The notes: generated by a model from the letters alone, not told the origin. A stretch of 64,000 bases of DNA from Amycolatopsis alba DSM 44262 (GCF_000384215.1 NZ_KB913032.1:4853665-4917664); one strand, 5' to 3'. Counted from the stretch's first letter, positions 17,159 to 26,334 are shown. Numbers and translations: made by a program.

Positions 17159-18019
17159 ATGGAGCAGATTGGTTTCGACTTCGGTGTCGAGGCGCCGCGC
17201 AAGCTGACGAAGGTTTCGCCCGCGCGCCTCGCGACTTTCGAAGACTGCCCGCGCCGCTACCGCATGTCGTACCTGGACCGCCCGTCCCCGACACGCACCG
17301 GCGCGTGGGCGCACAGCACGCTGGGAGCGGTGGTGCACAACGCTTTGCGGGCGTTGTTCGACCTGCCGGTGATCAAACGCGTGCCGCAGCGGGCGATGGC
17401 GCTCGTCGCCGAGCACTGGAAGGACGCCGGGTTCGAAGACACCGACCAGGCCGCCCGGTATCGAGCACGGGCCAAGGCGTGGGTCGCGGAGTACGTCGAG
17501 GACAACGACGTCAGCGTCGACCCGGTCGGGCTGGAGCGCTGGGTTTCGGCGCCCGTCACGCTCGAGCCGGGCAGCGGGCCCAGCCTCATCATCGAGGGCC
17601 GCGCCGACCGCATCGACCAGCGTGGCCGGGAACTGGTGATCATCGACTACAAGACCGGCCGCCGCGCGCCGGACGAGTACGAGGCGCGCTCTTCGCAGGC
17701 CTTGGCGCTGTACGCGGTCGCGGCGGCCAGGACGCTGCGGACGCCGTGCTATCAGGTCGAGTTGCATCATGTGCCGACAGGCACCATCGCGGCGGCGGAG
17801 CACACCGAGCAGAGCCTCAAAAGGCATCTCCAGCGCGCCGACGAGACCGCCGGGGACCTGCGGCTGGCGACGGATACCCTGAACGCCGGCGGCGACGAGG
17901 ACGTGTTGTTCCCCGCGCGCCCTGGCCGCCGTTGCTCATGGTGCGACTTCCGGCCCAGTTGCGCCGCCGGGCAGGAAGCCGGACCCGCGGCCCAGCCGTG
18001 GGAGCTGCTGGCGCCTTAG
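17159..18019 (+). CDS. RecB-family PD-(D/E)XK exonuclease with Fe-S cluster
   Basis: A 286-residue stand-alone nuclease of the PF12705 type. Catalytic motifs: GRADRIDQ and VIIDYKTGRR (motifs II and III), then QALALYAVAAAR (motif QhxxY). Four cysteines clamp the domain as in AddB: Cys30 in FEDCPRRY, and Cys259, Cys262 and Cys268 in CSWCDFRPSC, so a [4Fe-4S] cluster is expected. It probably acts in DNA processing or repair. ATG 17159 follows GGGAGGGG. A small membrane-protein gene starts 34 bp after it. Confidence 0.9.
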   Translation: MEQIGFDFGVEAPRKLTKVSPARLATFEDCPRRYRMSYLDRPSPTRTGAWAHSTLGAVVHNALRALFDLPVIKRVPQRAMALVAEHWKDAGFEDTDQAARYRARAKAWVAEYVEDNDVSVDPVGLERWVSAPVTLEPGSGPSLIIEGRADRIDQRGRELVIIDYKTGRRAPDEYEARSSQALALYAVAAARTLRTPCYQVELHHVPTGTIAAAEHTEQSLKRHLQRADETAGDLRLATDTLNAGGDEDVLFPARPGRRCSWCDFRPSCAAGQEAGPAAQPWELLAP

Positions 18020-18053
18020 CTTCCCGAGACCCGACGATTGGACAGGCGAGGAC

Positions 18054-18392
18054 GTGGCGTCACCGGACACCGAAGAACTCGCGACCACACCGCCACCCGC
18101 GGACGAGCCCGCACCGGCCGGACGCGGCCGGTTCTGGCGCGGGCTGACCGGTTCGCTCGCGGCCGGGATGGTCGTGCTCGCGGTGTTCGTCCTCGTGGTC
18201 GCCGGGATCTGCCTGTTCACCGGCGCCCCTGGGCCGGGACCGTTGATGCTGGCCGGACATCCGGTCGCGGCGGTGGTCGCTCTGCTGGCCCAACGGGTCG
18301 CCGATTCCCGCAACGGTCGCGTCGCGGGCTTCGCGGGACTCCTGGTCGTCGTGAGCGTGACAGCGGCCCTGAGCCTCTTCTGGTGGAACTAG
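18054..18392 (+). CDS. Small membrane protein of unknown function
   Basis: A 112-residue protein from GTG 18054. The N-terminal 35 residues are Pro/Glu/Ala-rich and polar. Helices follow at about 33-57 (LTGSLAAGMVVLAVFVLVVAG) and 68-80, and a last one ends in LSLFWWN. No family recognised. It probably shares a transcript with the upstream nuclease gene (34 bp gap). Confidence 0.7.
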   Translation: MASPDTEELATTPPPADEPAPAGRGRFWRGLTGSLAAGMVVLAVFVLVVAGICLFTGAPGPGPLMLAGHPVAAVVALLAQRVADSRNGRVAGFAGLLVVVSVTAALSLFWWN

Positions 18393-18511
18393 CCGGTACG
18401 GCAGCAAACTGCCATGCGACCGGAAAAAGGCTCCGGTACGGCGAAACTTTGAACTCACTGGGCGCGTCGTAGACGAACACCCGCCGCGCAGCGAGGACGA
18501 AGGGCACCGTT

Positions 18512-19141
18512 ATGACCTACCCACCCCAGCCCGGCCATGGCCAAGGTGAGCAGCAGTATCCAGGGCAGCAGTACCCGCAGGGCGGTTACGACCAGAGCGG
18601 TGCGTATCCCCAGCAGCCCCAGCAGCAGTACCCCGGCTACGGCCAGCAGTACCCCGGTCAGAACCAGCAGTACGGACAGGGCTTCGGCGGGCCGCCCGCG
18701 CCGCCGAAGAAGAGCAACACCGGCCTGATCGTGGGCATCGCCGCCGCTGTCGTGGTGCTGGTGACGCTGGCCATCACCGGGTTCGCCGCTCCAGGGTTCT
18801 TCCTCAGCGACGACAAGGCCGGCAAGGCGACCGGTCCCGAAGCGACCGCGCAGGCGATCATCGACGGCATCAACGCCCACGACAGGCCAGGGTTGACGGC
18901 GCTCAAGTGCGTGAATGCGGAAAAGGACGTCGATCAGTCCATCGAACGAGTCGGCGACGTCTCGAGCGCCACGCTCGGCGGGGTCACGAAGGTCTCCGAA
19001 ACCGAGTACACGGTGGAGGTCACGGTGAACGTCGAAGGGCGAGACCGCACCGGTGCCGGCACGCTCGCCCTCGAGGGCGAAAAATGGTGCTGGAAGGAAA
19101 TCGGCCGCCTTCGCAGCGCCAAGACTTCGACGACGCGATGA
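18512..19141 (+). CDS. Pro/Gln/Tyr-rich membrane-anchored protein with extracellular NTF2-like domain
   Basis: A 209-residue protein. The first 65 residues are a low-complexity cytoplasmic region of repeated QQYPGQ/GYGQQYPG units. A single membrane helix follows at about 70-93 (NTGLIVGIAAAVVVLVTLAI), then an outside domain starting ATAQAIIDGINAHDRPGLTALKC. This domain has two Cys (in LKC and KWC) and resembles DUF4878/NTF2-like stress lipoprotein domains. Such layouts are common in actinobacteria. Function unknown. Convergent with the propeller-protein gene. Confidence 0.75.
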   Translation: MTYPPQPGHGQGEQQYPGQQYPQGGYDQSGAYPQQPQQQYPGYGQQYPGQNQQYGQGFGGPPAPPKKSNTGLIVGIAAAVVVLVTLAITGFAAPGFFLSDDKAGKATGPEATAQAIIDGINAHDRPGLTALKCVNAEKDVDQSIERVGDVSSATLGGVTKVSETEYTVEVTVNVEGRDRTGAGTLALEGEKWCWKEIGRLRSAKTSTTR

Positions 19142-19151
19142 CGGCCGGGGG

Positions 19152-19168
19152 AGCAAGGGACCTTTGCT
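19152..19168. repeat. 17-bp module, reverse orientation (AGCAAGGGACCTTTGCT)
   Basis: It lies in the 39-bp gap between two convergent genes, so it is positioned as a two-way terminator. It matches the 17075 and 52816 copies as reverse complement and the outer ends of the hairpins at 25059 and 28211. Confidence 0.7.
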
Positions 19169-19180
19169 ATCGCCTGGCGG

Positions 19181-20575
19181 TCACTTGAGGGCGACCAGGG
19201 TGGGGCCGCGCTGCTCCAGCAGCACCGGCCCGACCGAAGAGACCAGCACCGGGCCGGTGTAGCCGCGCCTGTCGACGCCGACCGTGCGGATCGTGGTGCC
19301 GAGCAGCTCGTCGAGCACGGCGAGCCCGCCCTGGATCGGCACGACCAGCTGGTCGCCGAAGGTCACTCCGGGGCCGGTGGAACTGTTCAGTGTCCAGCGC
19401 GGGGTGAGGTCGTCCCGCGAGAACGCCATGGTCTTCGAGCCGGTGAACCAGTAGACGCCCTGAGCGGTCCACGAGGTCGTCATGATGCCGCCCACCGGGT
19501 CCTGCGCGAGGTCTGCGGCGGGCACGTCGAGCGGGTACGCCGACTTCTGCACGCCGTCGCCGCCGTAGATGACCAGCAGTTTCTGTTCGGGCAGCACGAT
19601 CAGCGCGAGGTCACCGGACATCGCGACGACCTTCGCGTTCTTCCCGGCGAGCACAGTGCTGTAGTCGACCTTCGGGTCGTCGGCTTCGTCGTTGGTCGCC
19701 CGGTAGACGGTGAAGCGGTCGGCGGGGTCGCCGGGGCAGCGTTCGATCACGCCGATCTTGCCGGCGGCGGCGGCCACCGTGCCGTAGGTGCAGCCCGTCC
19801 TCGGCTGCTTGTTCGCGTTCACGATGGCGGGGACCTGGCCGTACTCCATGCTCTTGACCAGGTCGTCGCGCCAGGTGTTGAGCAGTTTCTTGCCGGTCGT
19901 GGTGACATGCGAGCCGTCGACGACCAGGCGGGTGCCGAGTTCGGCGTCGCCGTTGCGTTGCGCGGTGCGGCGCCCGGTCCCCGCGTCGAGCTGGGTGACC
20001 TCGCTGCAGCCGGTGTCCTTGCGGTACACCGCGTCCACCTTGATCCCGGCGAGCGCGACGGTGCACAGTTCCAGATCGCGGGAATAACGCCAGCGGACGT
20101 CGCCGGTGTACGGATCCCGGCCGAGTACCTCGCCCTTGTCGGCGGTGACGACGCTGTTGGCCTCGCCGATCGGGGCGGGCGTCGACGAACTCGGCGCCTG
20201 CCAAAGTTCGCTCAGCGAGCCGGGGACCTGCGCCGGCGCGGGCGGGAGCCCCGGCGGCAAAGTGACGGCGACCTGGGTGACCGTCGCCGCGCTGTCGCTG
20301 TTCACGCCGATGACGACGCCGGTGACCGCGACGAGCACCACGATCGCCGCGGCGATCACGCGATCCCGCGTGCGGTTCCACGGCGAGCGCCGGGCGCGTT
20401 TCCCGGCCAGCGGTGGCTTGGCCGCCACCACCGGCGCGGGTTCGGCGTCCAGCACGTCTTCGGTGCCGATCGCGGCCGTCGTGTCCGGCTCGGCATCGTT
20501 CGGCGCCGGTTCGGGATCGGCGGGCACGGGCCGCGCCGGATCGTTGTCCGGCGCGGCGTCCCAGCGTTCGCTCAC
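19181..20575 (-). CDS. Membrane-anchored PQQ-like beta-propeller protein (Rv3212-like)
   Basis: A 464-residue protein with an acidic, Pro-rich cytoplasmic head of about 70 residues. One membrane helix lies at about 73-92 (VIAAAIVVLVAVTGVVIGV). The rest is an extracellular region with PQQ-like propeller blades: GRDPYTGDVRWRYSR, LDAGTGRRTAQ and SRDDLTPRWTLN. Cysteine pairs suggest disulfides. It lies 35 bp downstream of the RhlE helicase gene on the same strand, as the Rv3212 gene does in mycobacteria. A structural or assembly role is possible, but no activity is known to me. Confidence 0.8.
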   Translation of the reverse strand: MSERWDAAPDNDPARPVPADPEPAPNDAEPDTTAAIGTEDVLDAEPAPVVAAKPPLAGKRARRSPWNRTRDRVIAAAIVVLVAVTGVVIGVNSDSAATVTQVAVTLPPGLPPAPAQVPGSLSELWQAPSSSTPAPIGEANSVVTADKGEVLGRDPYTGDVRWRYSRDLELCTVALAGIKVDAVYRKDTGCSEVTQLDAGTGRRTAQRNGDAELGTRLVVDGSHVTTTGKKLLNTWRDDLVKSMEYGQVPAIVNANKQPRTGCTYGTVAAAAGKIGVIERCPGDPADRFTVYRATNDEADDPKVDYSTVLAGKNAKVVAMSGDLALIVLPEQKLLVIYGGDGVQKSAYPLDVPAADLAQDPVGGIMTTSWTAQGVYWFTGSKTMAFSRDDLTPRWTLNSSTGPGVTFGDQLVVPIQGGLAVLDELLGTTIRTVGVDRRGYTGPVLVSSVGPVLLEQRGPTLVALK

Positions 20576-20610
20576 GTGCCCCTAGCTCCCCACGTCCGCG
20601 GTCTGAAAGC

Positions 20611-22200
20611 TCAGTCTGCCGACGCAGGTGTATCAGAAGTCGCCGACGGACGGCGACGGCGGCGTCGGCGAGCCGGACGCTCGGCGCCCTCGCCTGCCTC
20701 CTTTTCGACCGCCGGACCGCTGGCCTCCGGGCTCGGCTTCGCGGTACTGCGGCTGCGGCGGCGGGTCCGTGTCCGGCCCTCCGACGAGCTTTCGCCCTCG
20801 GTGCCCTCCGCGGTCGCGGCGGCGTCCGCCGCCTCGATCTTGGCGGCCGCGTCGGCTCCACCGCGGGTCCGCTTGCGCGGCGCGCGGTTGCGCTTGCGGG
20901 GCGCCTCTTCGTCCTTCGGGCCCTGACCCTGGCCGCGGCCCCGGCGCTTGCCGCCGAGGTCTTCCTCGGCCTCGGCCGAAAGCCCGGCGCGGGTCCGCTT
21001 CGACAGCGGGAGGCGTCCGGTGGTGCCCTCGGGGATACCGAGGTCGGTGAACAGGTGCTTCGACGACGAGTACGTCTCGGCGGGCTCGGGCATGTCGAGC
21101 CCGAGGGTGTCCGAGATCAGCTTCCAGCGTGGCTCCTCGTCCCAGTCGACGAGGGTGATCGCGACACCGGTGCGCCCGGCGCGGCCGGTGCGGCCGATGC
21201 GGTGGACGTAGGTCTTCTCGTCCTCCGGCGTCTGGTAGTTGATCACGTGCGTGACGTCGTCGATGTCGATACCGCGGGCGGCGACATCGGTGGCGACCAG
21301 CACGTCGACCTTGCCGGAGCGGAACGCGCGCAACGCCTGCTCGCGGGCGCCCTGGCCCAGGTCACCGTGCACGGCGGCGGCCGCGAAGCCACGCTCGACG
21401 AGCTCGTCGGCGACCTTCTGGGCGGTGCGCTTGGTGCGGGTGAAGATCATCGTGAGGCCACGGCCCTCGGCCTGCAGCGCGCGGGCGATCAGCTCGGGCT
21501 TGTCCATCGAGTGCGCCCGGTAGACGAACTGGGTGGTGCGCTCGTGGATGGCGCCGGCGTCGTTCTCCTCGGCGCGGATGTGCGTCGGCTGCGTCAGGAA
21601 CGTGCGGGCCAGCGTGATGATCGGACCCGGCATGGTCGCCGAGAACAGCATCGTCTGCCGCTTGTCCGGGACCATCCGCAGGATGCGCTCGATGTCGGGC
21701 AGGAAGCCCAGGTCGAGCATCTCGTCGGCCTCGTCCAGCACCAGACCGCGGACCTTGCCCAGCACCAGGTGCTTCTGCTCGGCCAGGTCCAGCAGACGGC
21801 CGGGGGTGCCGATGACGACGTCGACGCCGTTGCGCAGCGCCGCGATCTGCGGCTCGTAGGGACGGCCGCCGTAGATGGCCAGGGTGCGGATGCCGAGGTG
21901 CTTGCCCGCGCCCTTGAGGTCGTTCGCGACCTGGATGCACAGCTCACGGGTCGGCACGACGACCAGCACCTGCGGGGTGCCGTCGCCGGGGACCTCGACG
22001 CGGTGCAGCAGCGGGACGCCGAAGCCCAGCGTCTTGCCCATACCCGTGCGGGCCTGGCCGATCAGGTCGTCGCCCGCCATGGCCAGCGGCAGCGTCAGCG
22101 CCTGGATGGCGAAGGTGCGCTCGATCCCGGCCTCGCCGAGGGCCTTCACGATCTCCGGCTTGACGCCGAAGGAAGCGAAGGTGGGGGATTCGGGTTCCAC
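20611..22200 (-). CDS. rhlE: DEAD-box RNA helicase (RhlE-like)
   Basis: A 529-residue helicase. Motifs: Q-motif around Gln33 in IERTFAIQ, Walker A ARTGMGKT at 50-57, PTRELC, TPGRLLD, DEAD in LVLDEADEM, SAT in LFSATMP, and HRIGRTGRAG (motif VI). From about residue 400 a basic, disordered tail rich in Arg, Lys, Glu and Ala probably binds RNA. The first standard start is GTG 22200, but the frame is open for about 45 codons upstream with no ATG, GTG or TTG. Cold- or stress-linked RNA remodelling is usual for the family. Its order relative to the propeller and ferritin-like genes matches Rv3210c-Rv3212. Confidence 0.92.
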   Translation of the reverse strand: MEPESPTFASFGVKPEIVKALGEAGIERTFAIQALTLPLAMAGDDLIGQARTGMGKTLGFGVPLLHRVEVPGDGTPQVLVVVPTRELCIQVANDLKGAGKHLGIRTLAIYGGRPYEPQIAALRNGVDVVIGTPGRLLDLAEQKHLVLGKVRGLVLDEADEMLDLGFLPDIERILRMVPDKRQTMLFSATMPGPIITLARTFLTQPTHIRAEENDAGAIHERTTQFVYRAHSMDKPELIARALQAEGRGLTMIFTRTKRTAQKVADELVERGFAAAAVHGDLGQGAREQALRAFRSGKVDVLVATDVAARGIDIDDVTHVINYQTPEDEKTYVHRIGRTGRAGRTGVAITLVDWDEEPRWKLISDTLGLDMPEPAETYSSSKHLFTDLGIPEGTTGRLPLSKRTRAGLSAEAEEDLGGKRRGRGQGQGPKDEEAPRKRNRAPRKRTRGGADAAAKIEAADAAATAEGTEGESSSEGRTRTRRRSRSTAKPSPEASGPAVEKEAGEGAERPARRRRRRRPSATSDTPASAD

Positions 22201-22707
22201 CGGCGCGCCCGCCTGCAGCGGGTGCGACGTGTCGAGCGCGGCCGGGCCTGTCTCGCTGTGCTCCAGCGCGACGGCCTCCGGGACGCTCGTGGTGGTGTTC
22301 TTTTCGGTGGTGATTTCGTTCGTGGTCAGGGTGCTCGCCTCTCTCGTGACCAGCGCGCACTGCCCTGGTCACCGATCGACACTCGACCACGAAAATTCGC
22401 TCGGCTCCGCGCTACTGGCGCTGAAGCGGCCCTTCGTGGGAATGCCGCAGGATGGCGTGCACGCACATCATTCTTTGTGCTGACCGGTGCCGCGCCGACT
22501 GTCCTTCAGCCGCAGCAGCGTTCCGGTCCGGACGGAAGATCCGTCGTTTCCGGCCGTCAGTGTACCTGGTCTGCGCTTTTCCGATAGCCCCCATCGTGTC
22601 GCCAGGTGGGATGAGTCTCTTTTCCGGCCGACCTCCCGCCGCGCCGGACAGGGTGGGATCGGTCTCTTCCCGGCGGTGTCGGTGTGTTCGGCGATACCCT
22701 TTTCGCC
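22201..22707. other. 507-bp divergent leader region between rhlE and the ferritin-like gene
   Basis: No convincing gene. The half near the ferritin-like gene carries two direct copies of a motif reading about GGTGGGATNNGTCTCTTYYCCGG, at about 22605-22627 and 22652-22673. The last bases, GATACCC then TTTTCGCC before GTG 22708, could be a -10 hexamer giving a leaderless or near-leaderless message. The rhlE side (about 22201-22340) stays open in the helicase frame without a standard start. Confidence 0.4.
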
Positions 22708-23361
22708 GTGACGGAGGCAAAGCAGATCAGTGAAGGCGTAGTCGATTTGCTCGGCGTACTCGCCTATGGGGAATTGTCCGCATTCGATCGCATGGCCGAG
22801 GACGCGCGCACCGCGCCGACGCTGTCCGGCCGGGCCGCGCTGGCGTCCATGGCGGCCGCCGAGATCGGGCACTACGACCTGCTCACCACGCATCTCGCGG
22901 GGCACGGCGTCGCGATCGAGGACGCGATGCGGCCCTTCGTCGGGCACATCGACGCCTGGCACGCCTCCACGGCGCCGCGCTCGTGGCTCGAGTCGCTGGT
23001 GAAGGCCTACGTCGGTGACGGGCTCGCGGCGGACCTCTACCGCGAGATGGCCAGCTGGCTCGACCCCGAGACCAAGGACCTGGTGCTCACCGTCCTCGCC
23101 GACACGGGGCATTCGGCGTTCGCCGAGCGCGAGGTCGCGGCCGGGATCGTGGCCGACCCGAAGGCGCGGGACAAGCTCGCGCTGTGGGGCCGCCGTCTGC
23201 TGGGCGAGGCGCTGACGCAGGCCCAGTACGTCGTCGCCGAGCGGGACGGGCTCGCCGAACTGATCGTCGAAGGTTCGGGCGACCTTTCGGGAATCGCCGC
23301 GCTGTTCCGCCGGTTGCAGCAGGGGCACACCAAGCGCATGCAGGTGCTGGGGCTCGGCTGA
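22708..23361 (+). CDS. Ferritin-like fold protein (MiaE-like, Rv3210c type)
   Basis: A 217-residue four-helix protein. I chose GTG 22708 because it follows a -10-like GATACCC at leaderless distance; the frame is open to 22684. Helices carry possible di-metal ligands: GELSAFDRM (Glu), [11 protein letters not shown] (ExxH), then [12 protein letters not shown]. This layout resembles the ferritin-like domain of tRNA hydroxylase MiaE, but binding of iron is not proven from sequence. It is divergent from rhlE and followed by the DUF3107 gene, as in mycobacteria. Confidence 0.82.
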   Translation: MTEAKQISEGVVDLLGVLAYGELSAFDRMAEDARTAPTLSGRAALASMAAAEIGHYDLLTTHLAGHGVAIEDAMRPFVGHIDAWHASTAPRSWLESLVKAYVGDGLAADLYREMASWLDPETKDLVLTVLADTGHSAFAEREVAAGIVADPKARDKLALWGRRLLGEALTQAQYVVAERDGLAELIVEGSGDLSGIAALFRRLQQGHTKRMQVLGLG

Positions 23362-23419
23362 GCCCTTCGGCTAGCCTTGGCGGACCAGTGAATTTCGAAC
23401 TTTCAAGCGGAGGTCCCAC

Positions 23420-23650
23420 GTGGAGGTCAAGATCGGCATCAAGGACACGCCGCGAGAGCTCGTGGTGTCCAGCAGCCAGTCACCCGACGAGGTCGAGGAA
23501 CTGGTCGCGAACGCCTTGAGGGCCGGCGACGGGATCTTCCGCCTCGACGACGAAAAGGGCCGCAAGTACATCGTGCCCACCGACCGGATCGCCTACGTGG
23601 AGATCGCGCCGTCGGACGTCCGCAAGGTCGGGTTCGCCGTCGGAGGCTGA
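23420..23650 (+). CDS. DUF3107 small protein (TB9.4-like)
   Basis: A 76-residue protein covering the DUF3107 family: MEVKIGIKDTPRELVV, then SPDEVEELVANALRAGDGIF, and a final DRIAYVEIAPSDVRKVGF. GTG 23420 is preceded by AGCGGAGGT. It matches M. tuberculosis Rv3208A (TB9.4) in size and place. Role unknown; probably a small cytoplasmic protein. Confidence 0.9.
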   Translation: MEVKIGIKDTPRELVVSSSQSPDEVEELVANALRAGDGIFRLDDEKGRKYIVPTDRIAYVEIAPSDVRKVGFAVGG

Positions 23651-23764
23651 CCCGATCGGGTCATAGTCACATGTCACAGTGGCGTCACCGCTGCGTCTCA
23701 GCTCGCTCTCAGATTTGATCGTCACGCTAAGGCGGGGACGGCAGGGGGCTAGCCGAGAAATGAG

Positions 23765-25045
23765 GTGGACGGCGTCACTGTGATGGACCGCGCGCTGGTC
23801 GACGGCGTGCGCACTGTTCCCGAACGAGGCAAGCGGGTCGCGGGGCGGCTGACCGGTATCGACGTCGCCCGCGGCCTGGCCGTTCTCGGCATGTACGCGG
23901 TGCATGTCGGCCCCGAACCCGCTAAGGGCGGCGTCGGGGTGCTGTTCAAACCGTTCGAAGGCCACTCCGCGGCGCTGTTCGCGGTGCTGGCCGGGGTCTC
24001 GATCGCGCTGATGTCCGGCGGGCGCCGCCCGAAACTGGGCCGCGACCGGACGCGCGTCGCGCTCAAACTGGCGACCCGCGCACCGCTCCTGGTGGCGCTG
24101 GGACTGTGGCTGACCAGCCTCGAGACCGGCTACATGGTGATCCTGGCCTACTACGGGGCCTGTTTCCTCTTCGCGATCCCGTGGCTGCGCGCGGGAGCGA
24201 AGGCGCTGGCGATCGCGTCGGTCGTCGTCGCCGTGGCGGGCCCGCTGCTCTCGCATCTGATCCGGATCCAGCTGCTGCCCCGTGACCTGCTCTTCTTCGC
24301 GCCGGACCTGACCGCGGACGACGTCACGTCGACGGGTCTGCTGAAGGCCGCGACCGTGCTCGTCCTGACCGGGACCTTCCCCGCGATGACACTGATGGCG
24401 TACGTGTTCGCGGGGATGTCGATCGGGCGGATGGACCTGACTTCGCGCAGCGTGTGCCGACGGCTGTTCTTCGGCGGATCGGCGCTCGCGGTGGGCGGCT
24501 ATCTCGTGTCCTGGATCGCGACCGGGCCGCTCGGCGGCATGCAGGCCGTCTACCGCTCGCTGGAACCGGCGGCCGCGCAGATGGGGATGACGCCGCAGGA
24601 GTTCTTCCGGCTCCACCAGACCTGGATCCACGGCACGCCGCCGACCACCAGCTGGGCCTGGGAACTGCTGCCGACGGGGACCTCGTACACGCCGTTCGAC
24701 CTGCTGATCTCGATCGGGATCGCGGCGGGGGTGATCGGCGGCTGCCAGCTGCTGATGCCGAAGTTCGAGCGCGTGCTGCGGCCGCTTTCGGACCTGGGCG
24801 GACGGGTGCTGAGCGCGTACGTGCTGCATTTCGTGGCGATCGCGCTGCTGTGGGACGGGAGCGACGGGGACTCGATCTTCAGCGTTCTGCACTTCGTCGA
24901 GTTCTCGGTGGTCGCGCTGACCGCCGCGGTGCTGTGGCGGAAGTTCGTCGGGCGCGGGCCGCTGGAATGGGCGATGAACAAGCTGTCGAGCTGGCCGAAA
25001 CACCTTTTCGCCGATGCTCGGGTGCCCGCTCAACGGCGGGGCTGA
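23765..25045 (+). CDS. DUF418/HGSNAT-like membrane acyltransferase-family protein
   Basis: A 426-residue protein with about ten membrane helices. The opening LTGIDVARGLAVLGMYAVHV (about 28-47) is typical of DUF1624/DUF418 and heparan-alpha-glucosaminide acetyltransferase-like families; the second helix block has FAVLAGVSIALMSGG. It may move acyl groups across the membrane or modify cell-envelope sugars. GTG 23765 is the first start, and ATG 23783 is an alternative. It interrupts the mycobacterial gene order between DUF3107 and the TetR gene at 28958. Confidence 0.78.
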   Translation: MDGVTVMDRALVDGVRTVPERGKRVAGRLTGIDVARGLAVLGMYAVHVGPEPAKGGVGVLFKPFEGHSAALFAVLAGVSIALMSGGRRPKLGRDRTRVALKLATRAPLLVALGLWLTSLETGYMVILAYYGACFLFAIPWLRAGAKALAIASVVVAVAGPLLSHLIRIQLLPRDLLFFAPDLTADDVTSTGLLKAATVLVLTGTFPAMTLMAYVFAGMSIGRMDLTSRSVCRRLFFGGSALAVGGYLVSWIATGPLGGMQAVYRSLEPAAAQMGMTPQEFFRLHQTWIHGTPPTTSWAWELLPTGTSYTPFDLLISIGIAAGVIGGCQLLMPKFERVLRPLSDLGGRVLSAYVLHFVAIALLWDGSDGDSIFSVLHFVEFSVVALTAAVLWRKFVGRGPLEWAMNKLSSWPKHLFADARVPAQRRG

Positions 25046-25058
25046 CCTGCGGAAAGAG

Positions 25059-25120
25059 AGCAAGGGACCTTTGCTCCCGTTAGTTAGCGTGCTAACGAAC
25101 GGGAGCAAAGGTCCCTTGCT
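25059..25120. terminator. 30-bp inverted repeat with 2-nt centre, family 2
   Basis: Arms at 25059-25088 and 25091-25120 with one mismatch. Each arm starts with the shared cap AGCAAGGGACCTTTGCT and continues with CCCGTTNGTTAGC. It is in the gap between convergent genes (DUF418-like + and DUF4873 -), 31 bp before another hairpin, so it probably stops transcription from one side or both. Confidence 0.82.
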
Positions 25121-25151
25121 ATCGCGTCTCTTAACGTTGAGAGAAGCAAAA

Positions 25152-25206
25152 GTCCGTGAAGGCCTCCTTCCCTACTCTGAAGGTAGGGAAGGAGGCCTTC
25201 ACGGAC
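25152..25206. terminator. 24-bp perfect inverted repeat, family 1
   Basis: Arms at 25152-25175 and 25183-25206 with the 7-nt loop TCTGAAG. The arm begins with the cap GTCCGTGAAGGCCTCCTT and continues CCCTAC. It is next to the family 2 hairpin and just 17 bp from the end of the DUF4873 gene. The closest relative is at 52743-52795. Confidence 0.85.
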
Positions 25207-25222
25207 TGCTGACTGGGGAGCC

Positions 25223-25549
25223 TCAGGCGTTGAGCTCGTTCAGCTCTTCGAGGCTGGTCGGCACGTGGAACGGCGGCGTGCTGGTGCCCATGATGCGGTA
25301 GCGGTCCCAGGGGTCCGGGTCGGAGAGCTCGCCCTTCGCGCTGTATTCGCCCGCGCGGATCTCGACGGCGGTCTTCTTGCCGCCCGCGGCCGCGGACACC
25401 TGCTCGTTGGTGGCCACGCGGCCGTACCAGCGGTAGTACCCGTCGATGGGCTGGAAGTAGCCCCGCAGGTCGACCGTGGCCGCGATCTCGGTCCCGTCGA
25501 TCACGAGGACCGCTTCGCCGGCGTAGCCGTCTTCGTCGTGCTCGCTCAT
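25223..25549 (-). CDS. DUF4873 domain-containing protein
   Basis: A 108-residue protein of the DUF4873 family: EDGYAGEAVLVIDGTEI, then VDLRGYFQPIDGYYRWYGRV, then DPWDRYRIMGTSTPPF. DUF4873 is often fused to, or next to, flavin monooxygenases and other lipid-modifying enzymes in mycobacteria and relatives, which fits the nearby AurF-like oxygenase. Its ATG overlaps the stop of the upstream TetR gene, so the two are one transcript. No catalytic residues are known. Confidence 0.85.
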   Translation of the reverse strand: MSEHDEDGYAGEAVLVIDGTEIAATVDLRGYFQPIDGYYRWYGRVATNEQVSAAAGGKKTAVEIRAGEYSAKGELSDPDPWDRYRIMGTSTPPFHVPTSLEELNELNA

Positions 25550-26325
25550 TGCCCCTCCACCTGCTTTTCCTCGGTCTTCCGCATCTGGATGACCTTGTTC
25601 TCTTCGAGCGGCAGGTTCGGGTCGATGACGATGCCCTGCTGCCGGGAGAGGCCGTCGATCGCGGCCCAGATGATCTGCGTCAGGTATTCGACGACGCTGT
25701 CACGGCCCATCGAGCGCCGCTCCAGCCACCATTCGCCGGTGCTCTGCACCATGCCGACGATGCCGTGCGCCCACGGTTCGGCGGCGCCGGAGTCCATGTT
25801 GAACATCCGCATGTAGTCGCCGAGCAGCGCGGTCAGCGCGGTGGCGATCAGTTCCTTGTCCTCGGCGACGACGTCGGATTTGACGAGCACCTTCTCCTGC
25901 AGGCCGCCGCGCGCGAGCAAGCGGTACAGGTTGGGGTGCTCCTCGATGACGCTGAAGAACGCGTCGAGCGCCATCCGGATCCGGGGGACCGGGGCGAGTT
26001 CGGAGTTGATCGCCGGGATCAGCCGCTGGAAGAGGATCTCCGTGCCGCGCTGCCCGAGTGCGACGTACAGATCCGCTTTGTCGTCGAAGTGCCTGTACAG
26101 CACGGGTTTCGTGACGCCGGCTTCGGCGGCGACGTCTTCCATGCCGAGGTCCGGCCCGTGAGCGTCGAGCGCGCGGAGAGCAGCCTCGACGAACTCCGCG
26201 CGGCGCGTGATCCGGTGCTTGCGCCAGCGGTCGCGACGGGCGTCGCCCGTGTCGGCCTCACCCGCCGTGGGGTGCTTGCTCGACTGCTTGCTGTTGCGCT
26301 TGACACGTTCGATCACCCAAGTCAT
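25546..26325 (-). CDS. TetR family regulator, divergent from AurF-like oxygenase
   Basis: A 259-residue regulator. A basic, polar N-terminal extension of about 35 residues comes before the HTH (about 38-85; RAEFVEAALRALDAHG, then MEDVAAEAGVTKPVLYRHFDDKADLYVALG in part). The C-terminal domain has a TetR_C pattern (SVIEEHPNLYRLLARGG). A perfect 13-bp palindrome GGTAACTGTTACC lies 9 bp before its ATG and is probably its operator. It is coupled to DUF4873 and divergent from the oxygenase gene 41 bp away. Confidence 0.88.
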   Translation of the reverse strand: MTWVIERVKRNSKQSSKHPTAGEADTGDARRDRWRKHRITRRAEFVEAALRALDAHGPDLGMEDVAAEAGVTKPVLYRHFDDKADLYVALGQRGTEILFQRLIPAINSELAPVPRIRMALDAFFSVIEEHPNLYRLLARGGLQEKVLVKSDVVAEDKELIATALTALLGDYMRMFNMDSGAAEPWAHGIVGMVQSTGEWWLERRSMGRDSVVEYLTQIIWAAIDGLSRQQGIVIDPNLPLEENKVIQMRKTEEKQVEGQ

Positions 26326-26334
26326 GCTACCAGA

